A DNA stretch of 64,000 nucleotides from Cephalotrichum gorgonifer (Eukaryota; Ascomycota; Sordariomycetes; Microascales; Microascaceae), in NCBI GenBank assembly GCA_900312665.1, contig ONZQ02000010.1, positions 434,001 through 498,000 of the forward strand, written 5' to 3'. The notes beneath the pieces are model-generated. The model was not told the origin of the DNA, did no database searches, and worked only from the letters and a program-made list of their open reading frames with translations. Each line of letters begins with the position of its first letter. Positions within the stretch are counted from its first letter, which is position 1. This document shows, piece by piece, positions 22,561-34,380 of this stretch. Position numbers and translations under genes: made by a program.

Positions 22561-24614
22561 ATGTTGCCCAATCTCTCCCTCACCCTTCTTGCGGGTGTCC
22601 TCATCACTCCTTCGCTGGCCAACATCCAAGTCGCAGCTGCCGTAAGATACCTCTCATTTTTTTTCTCTTCGTTTTGTTCCCCCCACCTTAGAAACTGCAT
22701 CTATGACGAGCAGATGCATTCTTGTGCATGTGGTGGTACCTTGGGTTTCCTGGGCCAAGCACCCTCGCCAATGCAACCTCGACATGCAACCTTGGTACCT
22801 CCTCGCCATCCCTTCAAATTTGATTCCCCCTTTCCTCCCCCACGCGGTACCGGAGCTAGGTGGGTAACGGACGGCCGACCTGGTTCTCTGGGTTACACCT
22901 GGACTGAAAACCACCAAACAATATCCGGAACTACATGTACCCTGCAGGAAAAAAAGATCGCTTGGCTAAAATCTAGGAAATAAAGGAAAATGAGACTAAC
23001 TCAACCCAGTGCGTCGGCCTGGCCCTCGTTCTCCCTGGAAAGGTCTTCTTCCCCAACACGACTCCCTACAACGAGCACAACTCCTACTGGTCCGCCCGCC
23101 AGGACGAGCTCACCCCCAACTGCTTCGTGGCCCCGCACTCGGCCTCGGACGTCTCCAAGGCACTCAAGGTCCTCAGGGACACTAAGGCTCCCTTCACCGT
23201 CAAGTCGGGCGGCCACGTCCCCTTCCCGAGCTCCAACGTCGACACCGGTGTCGTCATCGACCTGTCTGAGATCAATGGGCTGACCTTGTCCGCGGACAAG
23301 ACGGTTGTTTCCGTCGGCCCCGGCAACCGATGGACCGCGGTCGCGGAGTACTTGTTGCCCGAGGGCCTTGCTGTGGTTGGTGGCCGCGTTGGCGACATTG
23401 GGGTTAGCGGGTTGACTCTCGGTGGAGGAATCTCGTGGTTCTCAGGCCGGTACGGCTGGGCCTGCGACAATGTCCGCGAGTACGAGGTCGTGCTCGCCAA
23501 CGGCAGCATCGTCGTGGCGAATGTCGGCACGAACCCCGACCTTTACAAGGCCCTCCGCGGCGGTGGCGGTCCTAACTTTGGCATCGTTACCCGATTTGAC
23601 CTTGAGACTTTTGAGCAGGTAATGCTCCCCTGTAGAGAACTTATTGCATGATTGCTGTGGCGGTCGCTAACACAAAATGATAGGGCAACATTTGGTACAA
23701 GGAGTCTCTCCATGCTCCGACCGAGGCCAACGAAGCCATTGAGGTCTTCTCCGACCTTGCCGTCGACGGGTTGAACGACGATGATCTCGCCCACCCCGTC
23801 ATGTTCGCCGCCTACCAGCCCGCACTCGGCGGAAACGTGATTCAGATTTTCCGCTGGCGTCAGTCCCACGCCCTTTACCATGACCTCGTATATTTTACTG
23901 ACCCAAGCCATTCCAGATGCAACCCCCCCGGCCGATCTCAATACGGTCCCCGCCGTCTTCGAGCCCCTCGAGGCCATCCCCGCCATCTCGGAGAAGAACG
24001 CGTCGCTGACCGTCCCCGACATGCTGAACGTTTACGTGGACGCTGCTGGACTTCGTAAGGGCTGGTGGGATACTTCCATCCGCGCCGGAAACGCTGCTGC
24101 CCTGCAGGACATCATTGCCAACTACGGCGTCTGGGCCGCCGCCAACCTCGCCGACAAGCCTGACGTTGTGGCCGTTCTTCTCATCATCCCCATTCCGACC
24201 TCGACCATCGCCCAGTTCGGCAAGAACGGCGGAAACAGTTTGGGCGTTGACCCCAACACGCCTGCCCAGATCAAGATCAACACGTACATCACCTGGGGTT
24301 CGGCCAGCCAGGATTCGTACATGAATGACATTGCCACGCAACTGGTAGGGCAGACCGAACAGATTGCTAAGGACGCCAATGCATTTGACGACGGGGTAAG
24401 TGACCATATTCCCGGGGCCGACCCGAGCCCTTGAAGAAGGCGGAAACGGAGCTAACAGGGACCAAAGTTCATCTACATGAATTACGCTGAGCGCACGCAG
24501 GACGTCTATGGCCGTCGTGGTCCCGACATCATCGCGGAGCTGAAGGCCACGGCAAAGAAGTTCGACCCGAAGGATGTCCTGAAGAATCAGTGGAAGGGCT
24601 ACTTCAAGGTTTAA
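22561..24614 (+). CDS. Secreted FAD-linked oxidoreductase (FAD_binding_4 / berberine-bridge type)
   Basis: Flavoprotein oxidase of the vanillyl-alcohol-oxidase fold, secreted, acting on sugars or small metabolites. Exons 22561-22641, 23010-23618, 23684-23858, 23917-24395 and 24468-24614 total 1491 nt (496 residues), in frame. Signal peptide: MLPNLSLTLLAGVLITPSLA. An upstream in-frame ATG at 22528 is possible but gives a charged leader. The PP-loop region carries TVKSGGHVPFPSSN, whose His is the usual covalent FAD ligand, then VGGRVGDIGVSGLTLGGGIS and GGGGPNFGIVTRFDL. The C-terminal BBE domain ends YMNYAERTQDVYG and LKNQWKGYF. The first intron is unusually long for this locus (368 bp). The gene is preceded by a 49-bp tandem duplication. 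Such enzymes often belong to secondary-metabolite clusters, but none is evident around it. Confidence 0.9.
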
Positions 24615-25665
24615 TGGGTAACCACGTCGACATTTGGACGTGGATTCGCCGTCGGATAGGGGGCACAGCACAAGACGGAGATTCCTTGCCTTGTGCCCCC
24701 GGGGTCATACTGATTTCTATAAAGTCCATATAGCCTTGGCGCCGTCATAATATTCATTTATCACTTTGTTGACTTAGAGAGATAAGTCCCTTGTCAGGTG
24801 TGATAAACCGATGTGCAGTTCCTCCAGAAATTATAACGGTGAAGGTGGCATACTAGAGTTGCCAATTTTGCAGGTCCTGATGTAGGAAGGTCAACAAATG
24901 AAGTCCTCCCCCGAAAATAGCTGCCGAAATCACCTCTCCTGCGTTGGCACGGGCTCCGGATCTTGCAACGCCTCGGATCCTTCCAGGCGGCAACGGTCCC
25001 CATCTTTGAAGCTTGCCCCTACATTCCCTCACACTTTTCAACCATCACTACAAAGTCACCATCTCTTACCCCAATGCCCGGGGTGCTTTCCAATTTGTCT
25101 ACGCCTCCTCATCCCACCGTTGGGCAACGGATGATATTCGCGTCAGGTTCTGGGCTGGCTACCTTGCATATATCTTTAGTATCGCTCCATTATAGGCGAC
25201 AAAAATTACTTGGCATTCGAAAAGTGATCAAAACCAGTAAAACGAAAAAGAATGGCAGGTGCGTTGAGCCCCACTGGAGTGGTGACCTAGCGATAGGCTA
25301 ATATGAGCACGGATCAAGCTGAAGCGCTTGGACCCCAATCGCTGCCTAAATCAGTGGAGGCAGGCGCTACTGAGCTGGCGGCCAAGGAATGGGGTTCTCG
25401 GCTACTACCACGTGATTTCGCGCGACAGGTGCTGTACGTACCACTAGGCAACCACTGGGTCGGGCCGGTCAACACGCCAAGCTCGGAGAGTTTCGCGAAG
25501 CTCCTAACTCGGAGCTATTCAGCGCGGCCCCTATTTAATTGCAGCTGCTCCGCCACTCGACCTCTCCCCCCCATTTCGTCTCAATCAACACAGGGTCAAT
25601 TCTTCCACACCAACTGGACGTCGTATCTCCCCCTCCGTTCCAATTGTCCAATTCTTCCTAGCACC
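24615..25665. other. Intergenic and PARP promoter
   Basis: No gene is seen. The last 150 bases are CT-rich with a TATTTAA sequence near 25530, which suits a 5' UTR and promoter for the PARP gene. An in-frame ATG at 25303 would extend PARP by 121 residues of unlike composition and is not favoured. Confidence 0.55.
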
Positions 25666-28037
25666 ATGCCTCGAGTCACAAGGCGGCAGGCAGCTGCCGA
25701 CCCTGACGCTTCCCCTCCAGCGACGACCACCAAGTCGGGATCAAAGACGGGTCCTACAGGCAAGCCCCTTTATGGATTCACCATCGCCTTTAGCGGTACG
25801 TTTCCTAGTCAGACTCACGCTGGACTCCAGAAACAACTGGCGGCAGCCGGAGCAAAGGTCGCCAAGACTGTGCCGGGCGCGACGCACCTCATCACCACCG
25901 CAGAAGACTTCGCGAAGCCGGGCACCAAGGTTGTCGCTGCCCAGTCCAACAACGTGACCATTGTCAGTCTTGAGTGGGCCCTGGAGTCCATCGATAAGGA
26001 CTCCCCACTCAACGAGGACTCGTACGCCTTCACGGCTACGAAGAAGCGTCCTATCGCCATCGCCGTGGCCTCTGACGACGATGCGGCGGATGCGACGACC
26101 ACCACCCAGCCCGACGCTGACGCCTCGAAGTCTAAAAAGAGGAAGACTGCGACGAATGGTAAGGCGTCTAAGAATGCGTCCAAGGTGAAGGACGAGTCCC
26201 CCGAGCCGGCCAAAGAACCCGAGCAGAAGAAGGCTCCCCTTGCCGAGGGTGGGATTGCCAACTCCAAGGACCTGGTTGTCCCCCTGGACCCAGTACTCGT
26301 CACCACGAACGAGATCGGCAGCGGCTTCAATGTTTATATTGATGCGTCTGGTGTCATCTACGATGTTTCCTTGGCCCAGTCAAACTCGGGTAACAACAAT
26401 AACAAATTCTACATCATCCAGGTAAGCACCCTACTAGAAGGTATCCTATCGCGGCTTCCCTCGTCTCATGTATTGCAACCGCCCAGGTCGTCGAGAACAA
26501 GACCAAGAAGAAGTACCACTGCTGGACCCGCTGGGGTCGAGTCGGCGAAACGGGCCAGAAGGCCCTGCTCGGGGCCGGCACCCTACCCGACGCCCTCAAG
26601 CACTTCGAGAAGAAGTTCAAGGACAAGTCTGGTCTTCGGTGGGACGACCGGACTGAAGCGCCGAAGCCTGGGAAATATGCCTACATTGAACGTAGCTACG
26701 ACCCTGACTCGGACGATGAGGATGCCGCCGATGACAAAGGTGATGTGGAGAAGGAGGAAGACGTCGACGCGGGTCCCGTCATCACCCCCAAGTGCACTCT
26801 CGACGCTCCAGTCCGCGAGCTCGTAGAGCTCATCTTTAACCAGAAGTTCTTCAACAATACGATGGCGTCCTTCAATTACGACGCCAACAAGCTGCCACTG
26901 GGGAAACTGGGCAAGATGACCATTACGCGTGGTTTCCAGGCCCTGAAGGACCTAGGCGCGATTCTCATTGACCCGTCGGCCGCGAGCGCCCACAACATGT
27001 CGGCTGCGGCAGCCATCGAGCACTTTTCGAACCTGTACTTCACCGTGATTCCCCACAGCTTCGGAAGGAACCGCCCCCCCATCATGTATGCAAACGTCTG
27101 ATCCCACCCGATGATCCTAATTGCTAACCACCGGCCAGTAACTCTCCGGCCCAGTTGAAGAAAGAAGTGGAGATGCTAGAGTCTCTGTCTGACATGAAGT
27201 ACGCCGCGGACTTGATGAAGGCAACGGATACCTCCGTCGACCCAGTGCACCCACTTGACCGGCATTTCCAGGGCCTCAATCTCGAGGAGATGACCGCCCT
27301 TGACCCGGCCACCAAAGAGTTCAAGCTCCTAGCGGGCTACCTCCAGGGCTCCAAGGGCTCGACGCACCACCTCAAGTACGAGGTGATTGACATCTTCCGG
27401 ATCTCGCGGGCAGTCGAGAAGTCCCGGTTCGCTGAGAGCAGCTTTTCAAAGATCAAGAGCGATAGGAGGCTGCTTTGGCATGGCAGTAGGGTAACCAATT
27501 TTGGCGGCATCCTTTCGCAGGGCCTGCGCATCGCGCCCCCCGAGGCGCCCGTGTCGGGGTACATGTTTGGCAAGGGCATCTACCTTGCTGACATGAGCAG
27601 CAAGTCCGCCGGGTACACATGCGCCAGTTCGTCGGACGGTAACGCTTTGCTACTTCTGTGCGAGGCGGAGTTAGGAGATCCGATGCAGGAGCTGGTGAAC
27701 GCGAGCTACAATGCCGGAGACACGGCGAAGAAGGGAGGCATGGCCTCCACATGGGGGAAGGGGCGCACTGGGCCGGCTAAGTGGGTTGACGGGTCGACTG
27801 TGCATCCCTCCCTCAAGGGTATCAAGCTGGTAAGTCGAGCCGAGTCTGCCCCGTTCCCTTTTTCTCTCGCCGCGTGTAATCTGTAGCTAACCGGTTGCCC
27901 AGCCCGATCCGAAATCCCCCCCGGGCGATACCAACGTGGACGGGGCTTACCTGCAGTACAACGAATACATCTGTTATGATGTCTCGCAGGTACAGCTGCG
28001 ATATTTGTTCCGGGTCAAGCTGACCTATACTTACTAG
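25666..28037 (+). CDS. Poly(ADP-ribose) polymerase (BRCT-WGR-PARP)
   Basis: Nuclear enzyme that attaches ADP-ribose chains from NAD+ to proteins in DNA-damage signalling and ageing. Fungal homologues include Aspergillus PrpA. Exons 25666-26421, 26487-27085, 27139-27829 and 27903-28037 total 2181 nt (726 residues), in frame. Domain order: a BRCT domain at about 35-125 (YGFTIAFSGTFP ... WALESI); an acidic/basic linker with the KSKKRK nuclear-localisation-like patch; a WGR domain at about 215-330 (CWTRWGRVGETGQ); the helical regulatory domain at about 365-500; and the catalytic domain to the end. The H-Y-E triad is present: His566 in LLWHGSR, Tyr in KGIYLADMSSKSAGY, Glu703 in QYNEYICYD. No zinc fingers are present, as usual for fungi. 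The start MPRVTRRQ resembles the N-termini of other fungal PARPs. Confidence 0.95.
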
Positions 28038-28195
28038 TTCTGGTCTGAGGTCTGTCCAAGGGTTTGTTCTGAGGTCTGTTCTAGGACTGTTCCAAGGGGG
28101 TTTAGGGATTGTTCTATCGGTCCGTTCTGGGATCCGTTCTGGGGATCATTTTCGGGTCTGTACTGGGGTTCGCACTGGGGTCTGTTCTGCGTTTA
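28038..28195. repeat. Degenerate G/T-rich tandem repeat in the PARP 3' region
   Basis: Imperfect copies of a roughly 10-14 bp motif around GGTCTGTTCTGGG are strung together directly after the PARP stop codon. They lie in the 3' UTR or terminator and are strand-biased (G/T on plus). Confidence 0.7.
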
Positions 28196-28631
28196 AGGAG
28201 TTACTTTCACGAAGCGGGTAGGTATGTAGCCGTCTGTAGTCGGATTTCTTCCGTCAAATACACTTTATTGGTAACTTGTTGGGCCATGTCGTGTCTCCCA
28301 CCGTGGTAAGGGCAGTTGTCGTTCAAAGCGCAGGGAGAGGGAGGTCCTTATCTCCAGTCCAGGCTCAGACATCAGGGAACGAATATTATGGCCGCACCGC
28401 CCCAATGAGTTCACAGATGGGAAGTTTTAGCACCCGAAGCTTACATTTCCTGAAAGGGTTTCAACGTTCGGAGCATTGCGCCCAGAAACATCCTCGTACG
28501 AAATTGCACCGACAGCCTTGCTGCTACATAACGTGGAACATACATAGTTTGGAAAATCCGTCGTGGCCTCCCTCCATCGGTGACGATAAGTTTCGGGGGC
28601 ATTTGACATGATTTAGATCGAGAATTGCCGC
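28196..28631. other. Intergenic between convergent PARP and DUF899 genes
   Basis: No gene is seen; only short chance open frames. It holds the termination region of the minus-strand DUF899 gene. Confidence 0.6.
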
Positions 28632-29497
28632 CTAGGCCCCTTCGCCATACTCGTACTTGAGTTTGAATGCGGCCGGCCCATCCGGCCCAGCATCCTGCCT
28701 GCCAAGAGGCGTCATGTCCAGAAGCTGAAAGGTCCCCAGCAAACCATCCAACCCCCGCGCGTAGGTCGAGTAAGTGTGATAAATCTCCCCATCTTGCTTG
28801 AAGAACACGCTCAACCCAGGCGTCTCCCCAGTGGTCATATAAGACTGACCTTTCGCCACGAGCTCCTCCTTCGTGTCAAAGTTGAACTGGACGGGCGCGA
28901 CCGACTCGTCCTGGGTGGCGTGGAAGTCGTAGTTGAACTTAGAGCCCTCGCTCGAGTACCATGGGAACTCCCACCCGATCTTCCTCTTCCACGCGTCGAT
29001 CTTCTCGAACGGGGCGCGGGAGACGCAGACCATGGCCGTGTCCCGCGAGCGCAGGTGGCGCAGGTCGGGGATGTGCTCCCCGACGAAGGCGCACCCCTTG
29101 CACCCCCGTTCTTGGTCGGGGCCGAACATGAAGTGGTACACGATGAGCTGCTTCTTGTCGCCGAAGAGGTCCGAGAGGGACAGGGTCGACTGGTCAGGCC
29201 CCTTGAAGGTGTAGTCTGCGTCGACCTTGACGAGGGGCAGCTGGCGGCGCTTCTCGGCGAGGTCGTCGGAGAGCTTGGTAAGTTCTTTCTCCTTTTGGAG
29301 GAGGGCCTTTCTGGCCTCCAGCCATTCAGGGTAGGTACCAACCTAGGAGGCATGGCGTTAGATTAGACATGAAACGAGAGGGTGGCGTAGGAAAGGTGCA
29401 ATTAAGTAACACCTCAGGATCAGTGCACTCAAGGGAAGGGTCAGGAAAATATTGTTCTGCAAGGGAGGAAGATGGGAGAACACACTTTGAGGGACAT
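28632..29497 (-). CDS. DUF899 thioredoxin-like protein
   Basis: Member of the DUF899 family, a thioredoxin-fold group of unproven function found in bacteria and fungi. The main exon 29342-28632 begins VGTYPEWLEARKALLQKEKELT, the family's usual opening. It continues through LPLVKVDADYTF and DLFGDKKQLIVYHFMFGPD, and contains a CKGC (CxxC) motif in the thioredoxin position. Later parts include SRAPFEKIDAWKRKIGWEFP and SVFFKQDGEIYHTYSTYARG. A 12-nt first exon (29497-29486, MSLK) joined over a 143-bp intron gives a clean start and a 240-residue protein. This first exon is inferred from phase and splice sites and is the weaker part. The opposite strand also has a long open frame (28776-29366) caused by GC-rich codon bias, not a gene. 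Confidence 0.85.
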
Positions 29498-30066
29498 CGC
29501 TCAAATCTAGGGATCTCTGGGAGTCAGGGATATGTAATAGAGTGTAAGACAATACTACGCCAGCTTGGTGATCAGATTCGTTGTACTAGTAGATTGGCCT
29601 TCTGAAATAGGGTGAAGGAGGAACGGTCCTGTCTATTTATGTTCAACACATGTCCGAGCTTCATTGCTCTCAAGCTATATTAGTGCCAGGTGGAGGTGTG
29701 AAGATTTGCACCACATTTGGCCCTAGACTTGCACATACAAACTGGATTGGTGGAGACCGGGTTTGATTAGTGAGTTGCTCCGATGCAGGGAGTGGTCGGG
29801 ATATTGGGATAAGGTGATCCAGCTTCAGCCCACTCGTCATTGCTTCAACACTGGCCAATCGGATCAAAAGTGAATTGCTTACTTTCTTGGAGATGAACCA
29901 GGCAGCAACTGTGGCGCTGGGATATTTCCATCACACATCTTAATGATTCTCATACTTCACAAAGAAATAGTTGGTAGGTCGCTATCATTTCTGTTCATAA
30001 TATCGTCCATTCATAGGTTAATCCAGAATATTGATATCTAGAGCAGCCACTCATACACCCTTTCAC
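29498..30066. other. Intergenic, no gene seen
   Basis: This lies between the start of the DUF899 gene and the end of the GH16-like gene, both on the minus strand. It is AT-rich around 29935-30060. Nothing is recognised. Confidence 0.6.
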
Positions 30067-31070
30067 TCAACCCTTCAAAATTCTGTTGTTAGACCCCAAC
30101 TGCCCTCCCCATGGCCTGGTGTACTTACGGGTTGTAGCCCCGAACCTCGACGTTCCGAACAGAGTACGTAGTGCCTGTAGGTGTCGATTGTTAGCAGAAG
30201 AGACACGAATTCGGAGGAAAGAAGACGGCTTACTGGTCTTGGGACCGGGCACTCCGCCCTGTTCCATCTGATAGTTGATGATCCTGAGTATATTAGCGCC
30301 AAGTCATCCCATATGCGAGGAATGAGTATTATACTGACATGTGCATGGGCTCGTTGATGTACCCCTTGCCAGTCTGAACAGCAACAGTAACTCCGTCGTA
30401 GATGAAGGTAACCTTCACATCAACGCCATTGATGTCCCGCACCTGGGTCAGAACCGAGTGCCACTTGGAAGTATCATAGGGGAGGGCCTTGGAGGCCATG
30501 ATGGAGGAAGTGTTCCATGTATTGAACAGGATCTTGCCATCTCCCATCCACTCGGCCATGTCGATCTCTATCTTGTGTGTTAGTAGTTGCAAATGTGTCG
30601 GCATGCCGGGTGGGGTTCGGGACTAATATTATCTTACCCGGAGGCCACTTGTTGGCGCCCGACACCCACCATGCGGGCCAGGTGCCGGGAGCAATGGGCG
30701 CGTTCACCTCGGCGTAGTAGTCAACACCGCCACCCTTCGTGACCTTGAAGTCGATCTTGGAGTGGATGGCGCCGGAGCGGTAGTTGATGGGGATGGTCCT
30801 CCCGCCGAACAGGGAAGGGGGCTCCCCCGTGACCGGCTCCGCGGTGATGGTGATGGTGTTGCCCCCAGAGAACGCGACGTGGTCCATGTCCATACGGGCG
30901 CCGCCGTTGTGGTCCGTCTTGCCGCCGGGGTACAGGTCCAGCCAGTAGCTGTCGTAGTCGGCGAAAGAGTTCTTGGGGATGAGGATCGCACCGGCACGGC
31001 GCTCGGGCTGGAGGGCGGCCCCGTGCGCTATGGCGCTGAGGAGGGTGAGGACTGAGAGTTGGGCGTACAT
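30067..31070 (-). CDS. Secreted GH16-like glucanase/lectin-fold protein
   Basis: Secreted protein of the concanavalin-A-like (GH16) fold that probably acts on beta-glucan or related wall polysaccharide. Minus-strand exons 31070-30638, 30567-30339, 30283-30234, 30174-30129 and 30082-30067 total 774 nt (257 residues), in frame. The last coding exon is only 16 nt. Signal peptide MYAQLSVLTLLSAIAHGAA is followed by ERRAGA, a possible propeptide end. Core signatures are WLDLYPGGKTDHNGGARM, YRSGAIHSKIDF and GTWPAWWVSGANKWPP. The catalytic ExDxxE appears as EIDMAEW, formed by joining exons 1 and 2. C-terminal strands are MHMIINYQMEQGGVPGPKT and YSVRNVEVRGYNP. The catalytic residues are intact, so hydrolase activity is possible. 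Substrate is not determinable here. Confidence 0.88.
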
Positions 31071-33116
31071 TGTGGAAGGAACAAGTATTTTCAACGAGAT
31101 TGGCAAGAGAGGTTCTTGGGTTGCTAAGAGCGTATGCGAAGGGAGAAGTAAATATTTTGTAGCCGAGATGCTTCGGATGTTATATAGTCTCTCGAGCTTA
31201 GTGGGAGGTTACAACTCTCAACCCTATAGTCTCATCGCTCCCGGCCTTACGCAAGTATAATGGTCTTGATGCGATGTGACGTAGGTTAGTATGCCTGTTT
31301 ACTTGGGCTGACACGCTTCGAGGGGGGGCGGGCTTTCGCGATCCACTGTGTCGCGTGGTTGAAGATATCTTCAACGGCAAGCACCCCTGTCAGGGCCCCA
31401 CAGTCCCCCCATCTCCCCACCTATTAGAGGGGTAGGTTACCAAACGGGAGAATGAATCCGGGGGTGGCTGGAGAGAGGTTTCCCAAATGGGGGGATGGAT
31501 GCGGGGGCGGGTTAGTCGAAATAGGGATCAATCGTTGACGCAATTGATAGCCATCCTCGCTAGTCCCGCAATGATCGGCGTTTAGATTTTCCCATCTTAG
31601 AAGGTAAGAGGCAGTGGCCATGGGGAAACCGTGGAGAAAACAGCGCGTAGATGTTCAACGTGGGGGGTGGACTCGGCCGGTCGACCCATTCCGGTTGGCG
31701 CTTTTCCGGTCGACCGAGATCCGACCCTCCGGGCTAGGCCGAAGACGGACGCTGATCTGACTTCGGAGCTGTTCCGCTATCTACCTGTTTTGCCTGCTGA
31801 TCTCATCCCCACCTTGCGATGGTCACCGCTGAACGCAAAACGGGTGCTGGGCCGCATGCGACGTTACTGGTTTTCTTGATCTGCAGGTCCGGGCATCGAG
31901 GAAACGTAGGATCGGGGCTGGCCTAACGTAAATGGGAAGAGATTGCATCAAACCAGGGTATTAATATTACCCCGCGCCTATTATATGAATGAGACTACGA
32001 GTAGTACTTGTAGGAGAGGAGGGAATAGTATAGCCGACTGCATCTATCAGTGGGCGACTGCGTTTTAGTCTTCGGGTTCCAGCCAACTATTCAACGCCTA
32101 TACCCGCGATAGCTATCCACTGTAACCTGGTACTACAATGTTTGCCGGCTCTACGGGGCGAGCCGGACCTCGCCTCATTCCATGGGATCTATTTGTCCAG
32201 CTAGTAGCCAAGCGCGAGGCGGTGAGGACGGACTAAACATGGACAGAAGAAAAAAAAAGAGAAAAAAGGCAAAATGATAGTTGCCCTCAGTAGGAGTCGA
32301 ACCTACGACCTCGTCATTACTATTGACGATTTGATGGTTGATAGCGCCGATTGCCCCAGCTACGAAGAGCCCCCCGGCTCCCCGGATCCGCAGGCTTCCG
32401 AACCCTCCTTCCCACCGAGTGAGAGCTTCATGTCCCCGAGGGCCGGGGAACTTGTTCTTCGTGTAAGGATTCCCGTCAGCCCATCTGAGGCGCGGTAGTA
32501 TATCGGAACCACCGTCTCTCACGCCACGGAACAACTCCGGTCCGCTTGGGCACGGCCGTATCCGAACATCTGATCGAGGGGGATATATCCAGTGACTTGT
32601 CATGCCCCCGGGCTGTATCTCGAGATTTGCCTTCACACATCCTCCGTCCCGCACGTAATGCCGCCCTTTTCTCTCACGTGTCACCAATCTGCCCCGAACC
32701 CTCTGACAAGAACAGTGGGCAGGAAGTTCCCCTAACTAATTAGGGTTAGGCTCTCTGGGGCATCGCGTCCCATCCCAATCAGGCAACTTCGGACCGCTCC
32801 CAGTGTCACTCTATTTGGTTGCACACTGTCTGGTCTTGGCTACCCAGCTCCACAGCTTCAAGACGATAATGCGTCGAAGTTTCTTGTCCTGGCCGTTACG
32901 CGCAAGGTTGGGGCGCCGCGTACTTTCGCGTCATGCGGATAGTAAACGGGAGTGTGCACCCGCGGCTGACCAGGTTGGAGCAACCAACGACTGCCTGGTG
33001 CAAGCCATTCTTCGTAAGGCCCGCGCCGGCAAGCACATCCCAGAAAGGCAAGAAAGACCTGAGGCAACCTTCGGCTGCTGGCCCGAGAGTCACTAGGTCT
33101 TTTAATTGACCCCCCC
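31071..33116. other. Intergenic, gene-free apart from a half-tRNA relic
   Basis: No protein gene is recognised. It contains the promoter of the GH16-like gene near 31071 and a truncated tRNA copy at 32283-32328. It ends at the N gap. Confidence 0.5.
32283..32328 (-). pseudogene. 3'-half tRNA-Thr relic
   Basis: This matches the 3' half of the intact tRNA-Thr at 39633-39703: acceptor 3' strand, T arm, variable loop and anticodon 3' strand. The similarity stops at the anticodon. The similarity also extends about 60 bp into the sequence downstream of the tRNA, including an A-rich stretch (32248-32268 on plus), so a genomic segment was duplicated rather than a mature tRNA reinserted. It cannot fold into a tRNA. 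Confidence 0.85.
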
Positions 33117-33709
33117 NNNNNNNNNNNNNNNNNNNNNNNNNNNNNNNNNNNNNNNNNNNNNNNNNNNNNNNNNNNNNNNNNNNNNNNNNNNNNNNNNNNN
33201 NNNNNNNNNNNNNNNNNNNNNNNNNNNNNNNNNNNNNNNNNNNNNNNNNNNNNNNNNNNNNNNNNNNNNNNNNNNNNNNNNNNNNNNNNNNNNNNNNNNN
33301 NNNNNNNNNNNNNNNNNNNNNNNNNNNNNNNNNNNNNNNNNNNNNNNNNNNNNNNNNNNNNNNNNNNNNNNNNNNNNNNNNNNNNNNNNNNNNNNNNNNN
33401 NNNNNNNNNNNNNNNNNNNNNNNNNNNNNNNNNNNNNNNNNNNNNNNNNNNNNNNNNNNNNNNNNNNNNNNNNNNNNNNNNNNNNNNNNNNNNNNNNNNN
33501 NNNNNNNNNNNNNNNNNNNNNNNNNNNNNNNNNNNNNNNNNNNNNNNNNNNNNNNNNNNNNNNNNNNNNNNNNNNNNNNNNNNNNNNNNNNNNNNNNNNN
33601 NNNNNNNNNNNNNNNNNNNNNNNNNNNNNNNNNNNNNNNNNNNNNNNNNNNNNNNNNNNNNNNNNNNNNNNNNNNNNNNNNNNNNNNNNNNNNNNNNNNN
33701 NNNNNNNNN
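33117..33709. other. Assembly gap (593 N)
   Basis: Run of N. Sequence on both sides carries no recognised gene, so nothing indicates what is missing. Confidence 0.99.
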
Positions 33710-34095
33710 GCCCGGCGCTGTGCGAGCGATCGCCCACCTTCTCGTGGCTAGCTTGACGTGGGAAGTGTGGGAAACCCGGACCCTCTAGCCCAAGCGGGCG
33801 GTATCGGTCCTCCCACGGCGACTTCTCGACATAGAAACTACCCGAGCGGGACAGTCCGGGTGTTTTAGCTCGGACACCCTGTATAACTGTCACATTTCTT
33901 GATACCGCAATGATCCTGTCCTCGATTCTGTCGTGTCGTCACTCTGAGATACGCTGTTCCTGCCATCCACACAAAGCTCCTGGTCGGAGGTTGCAACCAG
34001 ACTGCCTTGGGTAAAGACGCGAACAGCGTGACCTCAGTAATTCAGATCCAGTCGTTCTCCCTCCACGCTAACACGGCTATCGTGCCTCACCCAAC
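33710..34095. other. Intergenic upstream of a truncated monooxygenase
   Basis: No gene is seen. It is presumably the former promoter of the truncated gene at 34096. Confidence 0.5.
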
Positions 34096-34347
34096 ATGAC
34101 AGTACCCGTCCACGTTGACGCCCTCGTCGTCGGTGCCGGCGTCGGCGGCATATACGCGACCCATCTCCTAACTCGCGTGGGCCTAAGCGTCAAATGCATC
34201 GACAACGCGGGCGACGTCGGCGGCGCCTGGTACTTGAATAGGTACCCCGGCACCATGAGCGACACCGAGACCTACCTGTACCGCTACTCCTGGGACAAGG
34301 AGGACCTGCAGACGTACCCCTGGACGCACCACTACGCGTGGCCTCAA
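34096..34347 (+). pseudogene. Truncated Baeyer-Villiger (cyclohexanone-type) monooxygenase
   Basis: The first 84 codons are a clean N-terminus of a Baeyer-Villiger flavin monooxygenase. VVGAGVGGIYATHLL is the FAD motif, and GGAWYLNRYPG is the conserved stretch usually written GGTWYWNRYPG; both are intact. Similarity stops sharply after HHYAWPQ, the sequence becomes AT-rich and unrelated, and a stop follows at 34378-34380. A full enzyme needs about 500-600 residues, so this is a gene fragment cut by a rearrangement or insertion rather than slow decay. Codon use in the fragment is GC-rich like the intact genes. The fragment alone cannot be an active enzyme. Confidence 0.85.
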
Positions 34348-34380
34348 TATTTCTCTTGCGTCACATTACGCTGTTACTAA

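Noticed and set aside
25303..25665. N-terminal extension of PARP from an upstream in-frame ATG
   Set aside because: Composition is UTR-like (CT-rich) and fungal PARP proteins begin at the MPRxTRRQ-type start.
28776..29366. 196-codon open frame on plus opposite the DUF899 gene
   Set aside because: Antisense shadow produced by the GC-rich third positions of the real minus-strand gene, which has family similarity and a CxxC motif.
30762..31055. Open frames on plus opposite the GH16-like gene
   Set aside because: Codon-bias shadows of the real gene.
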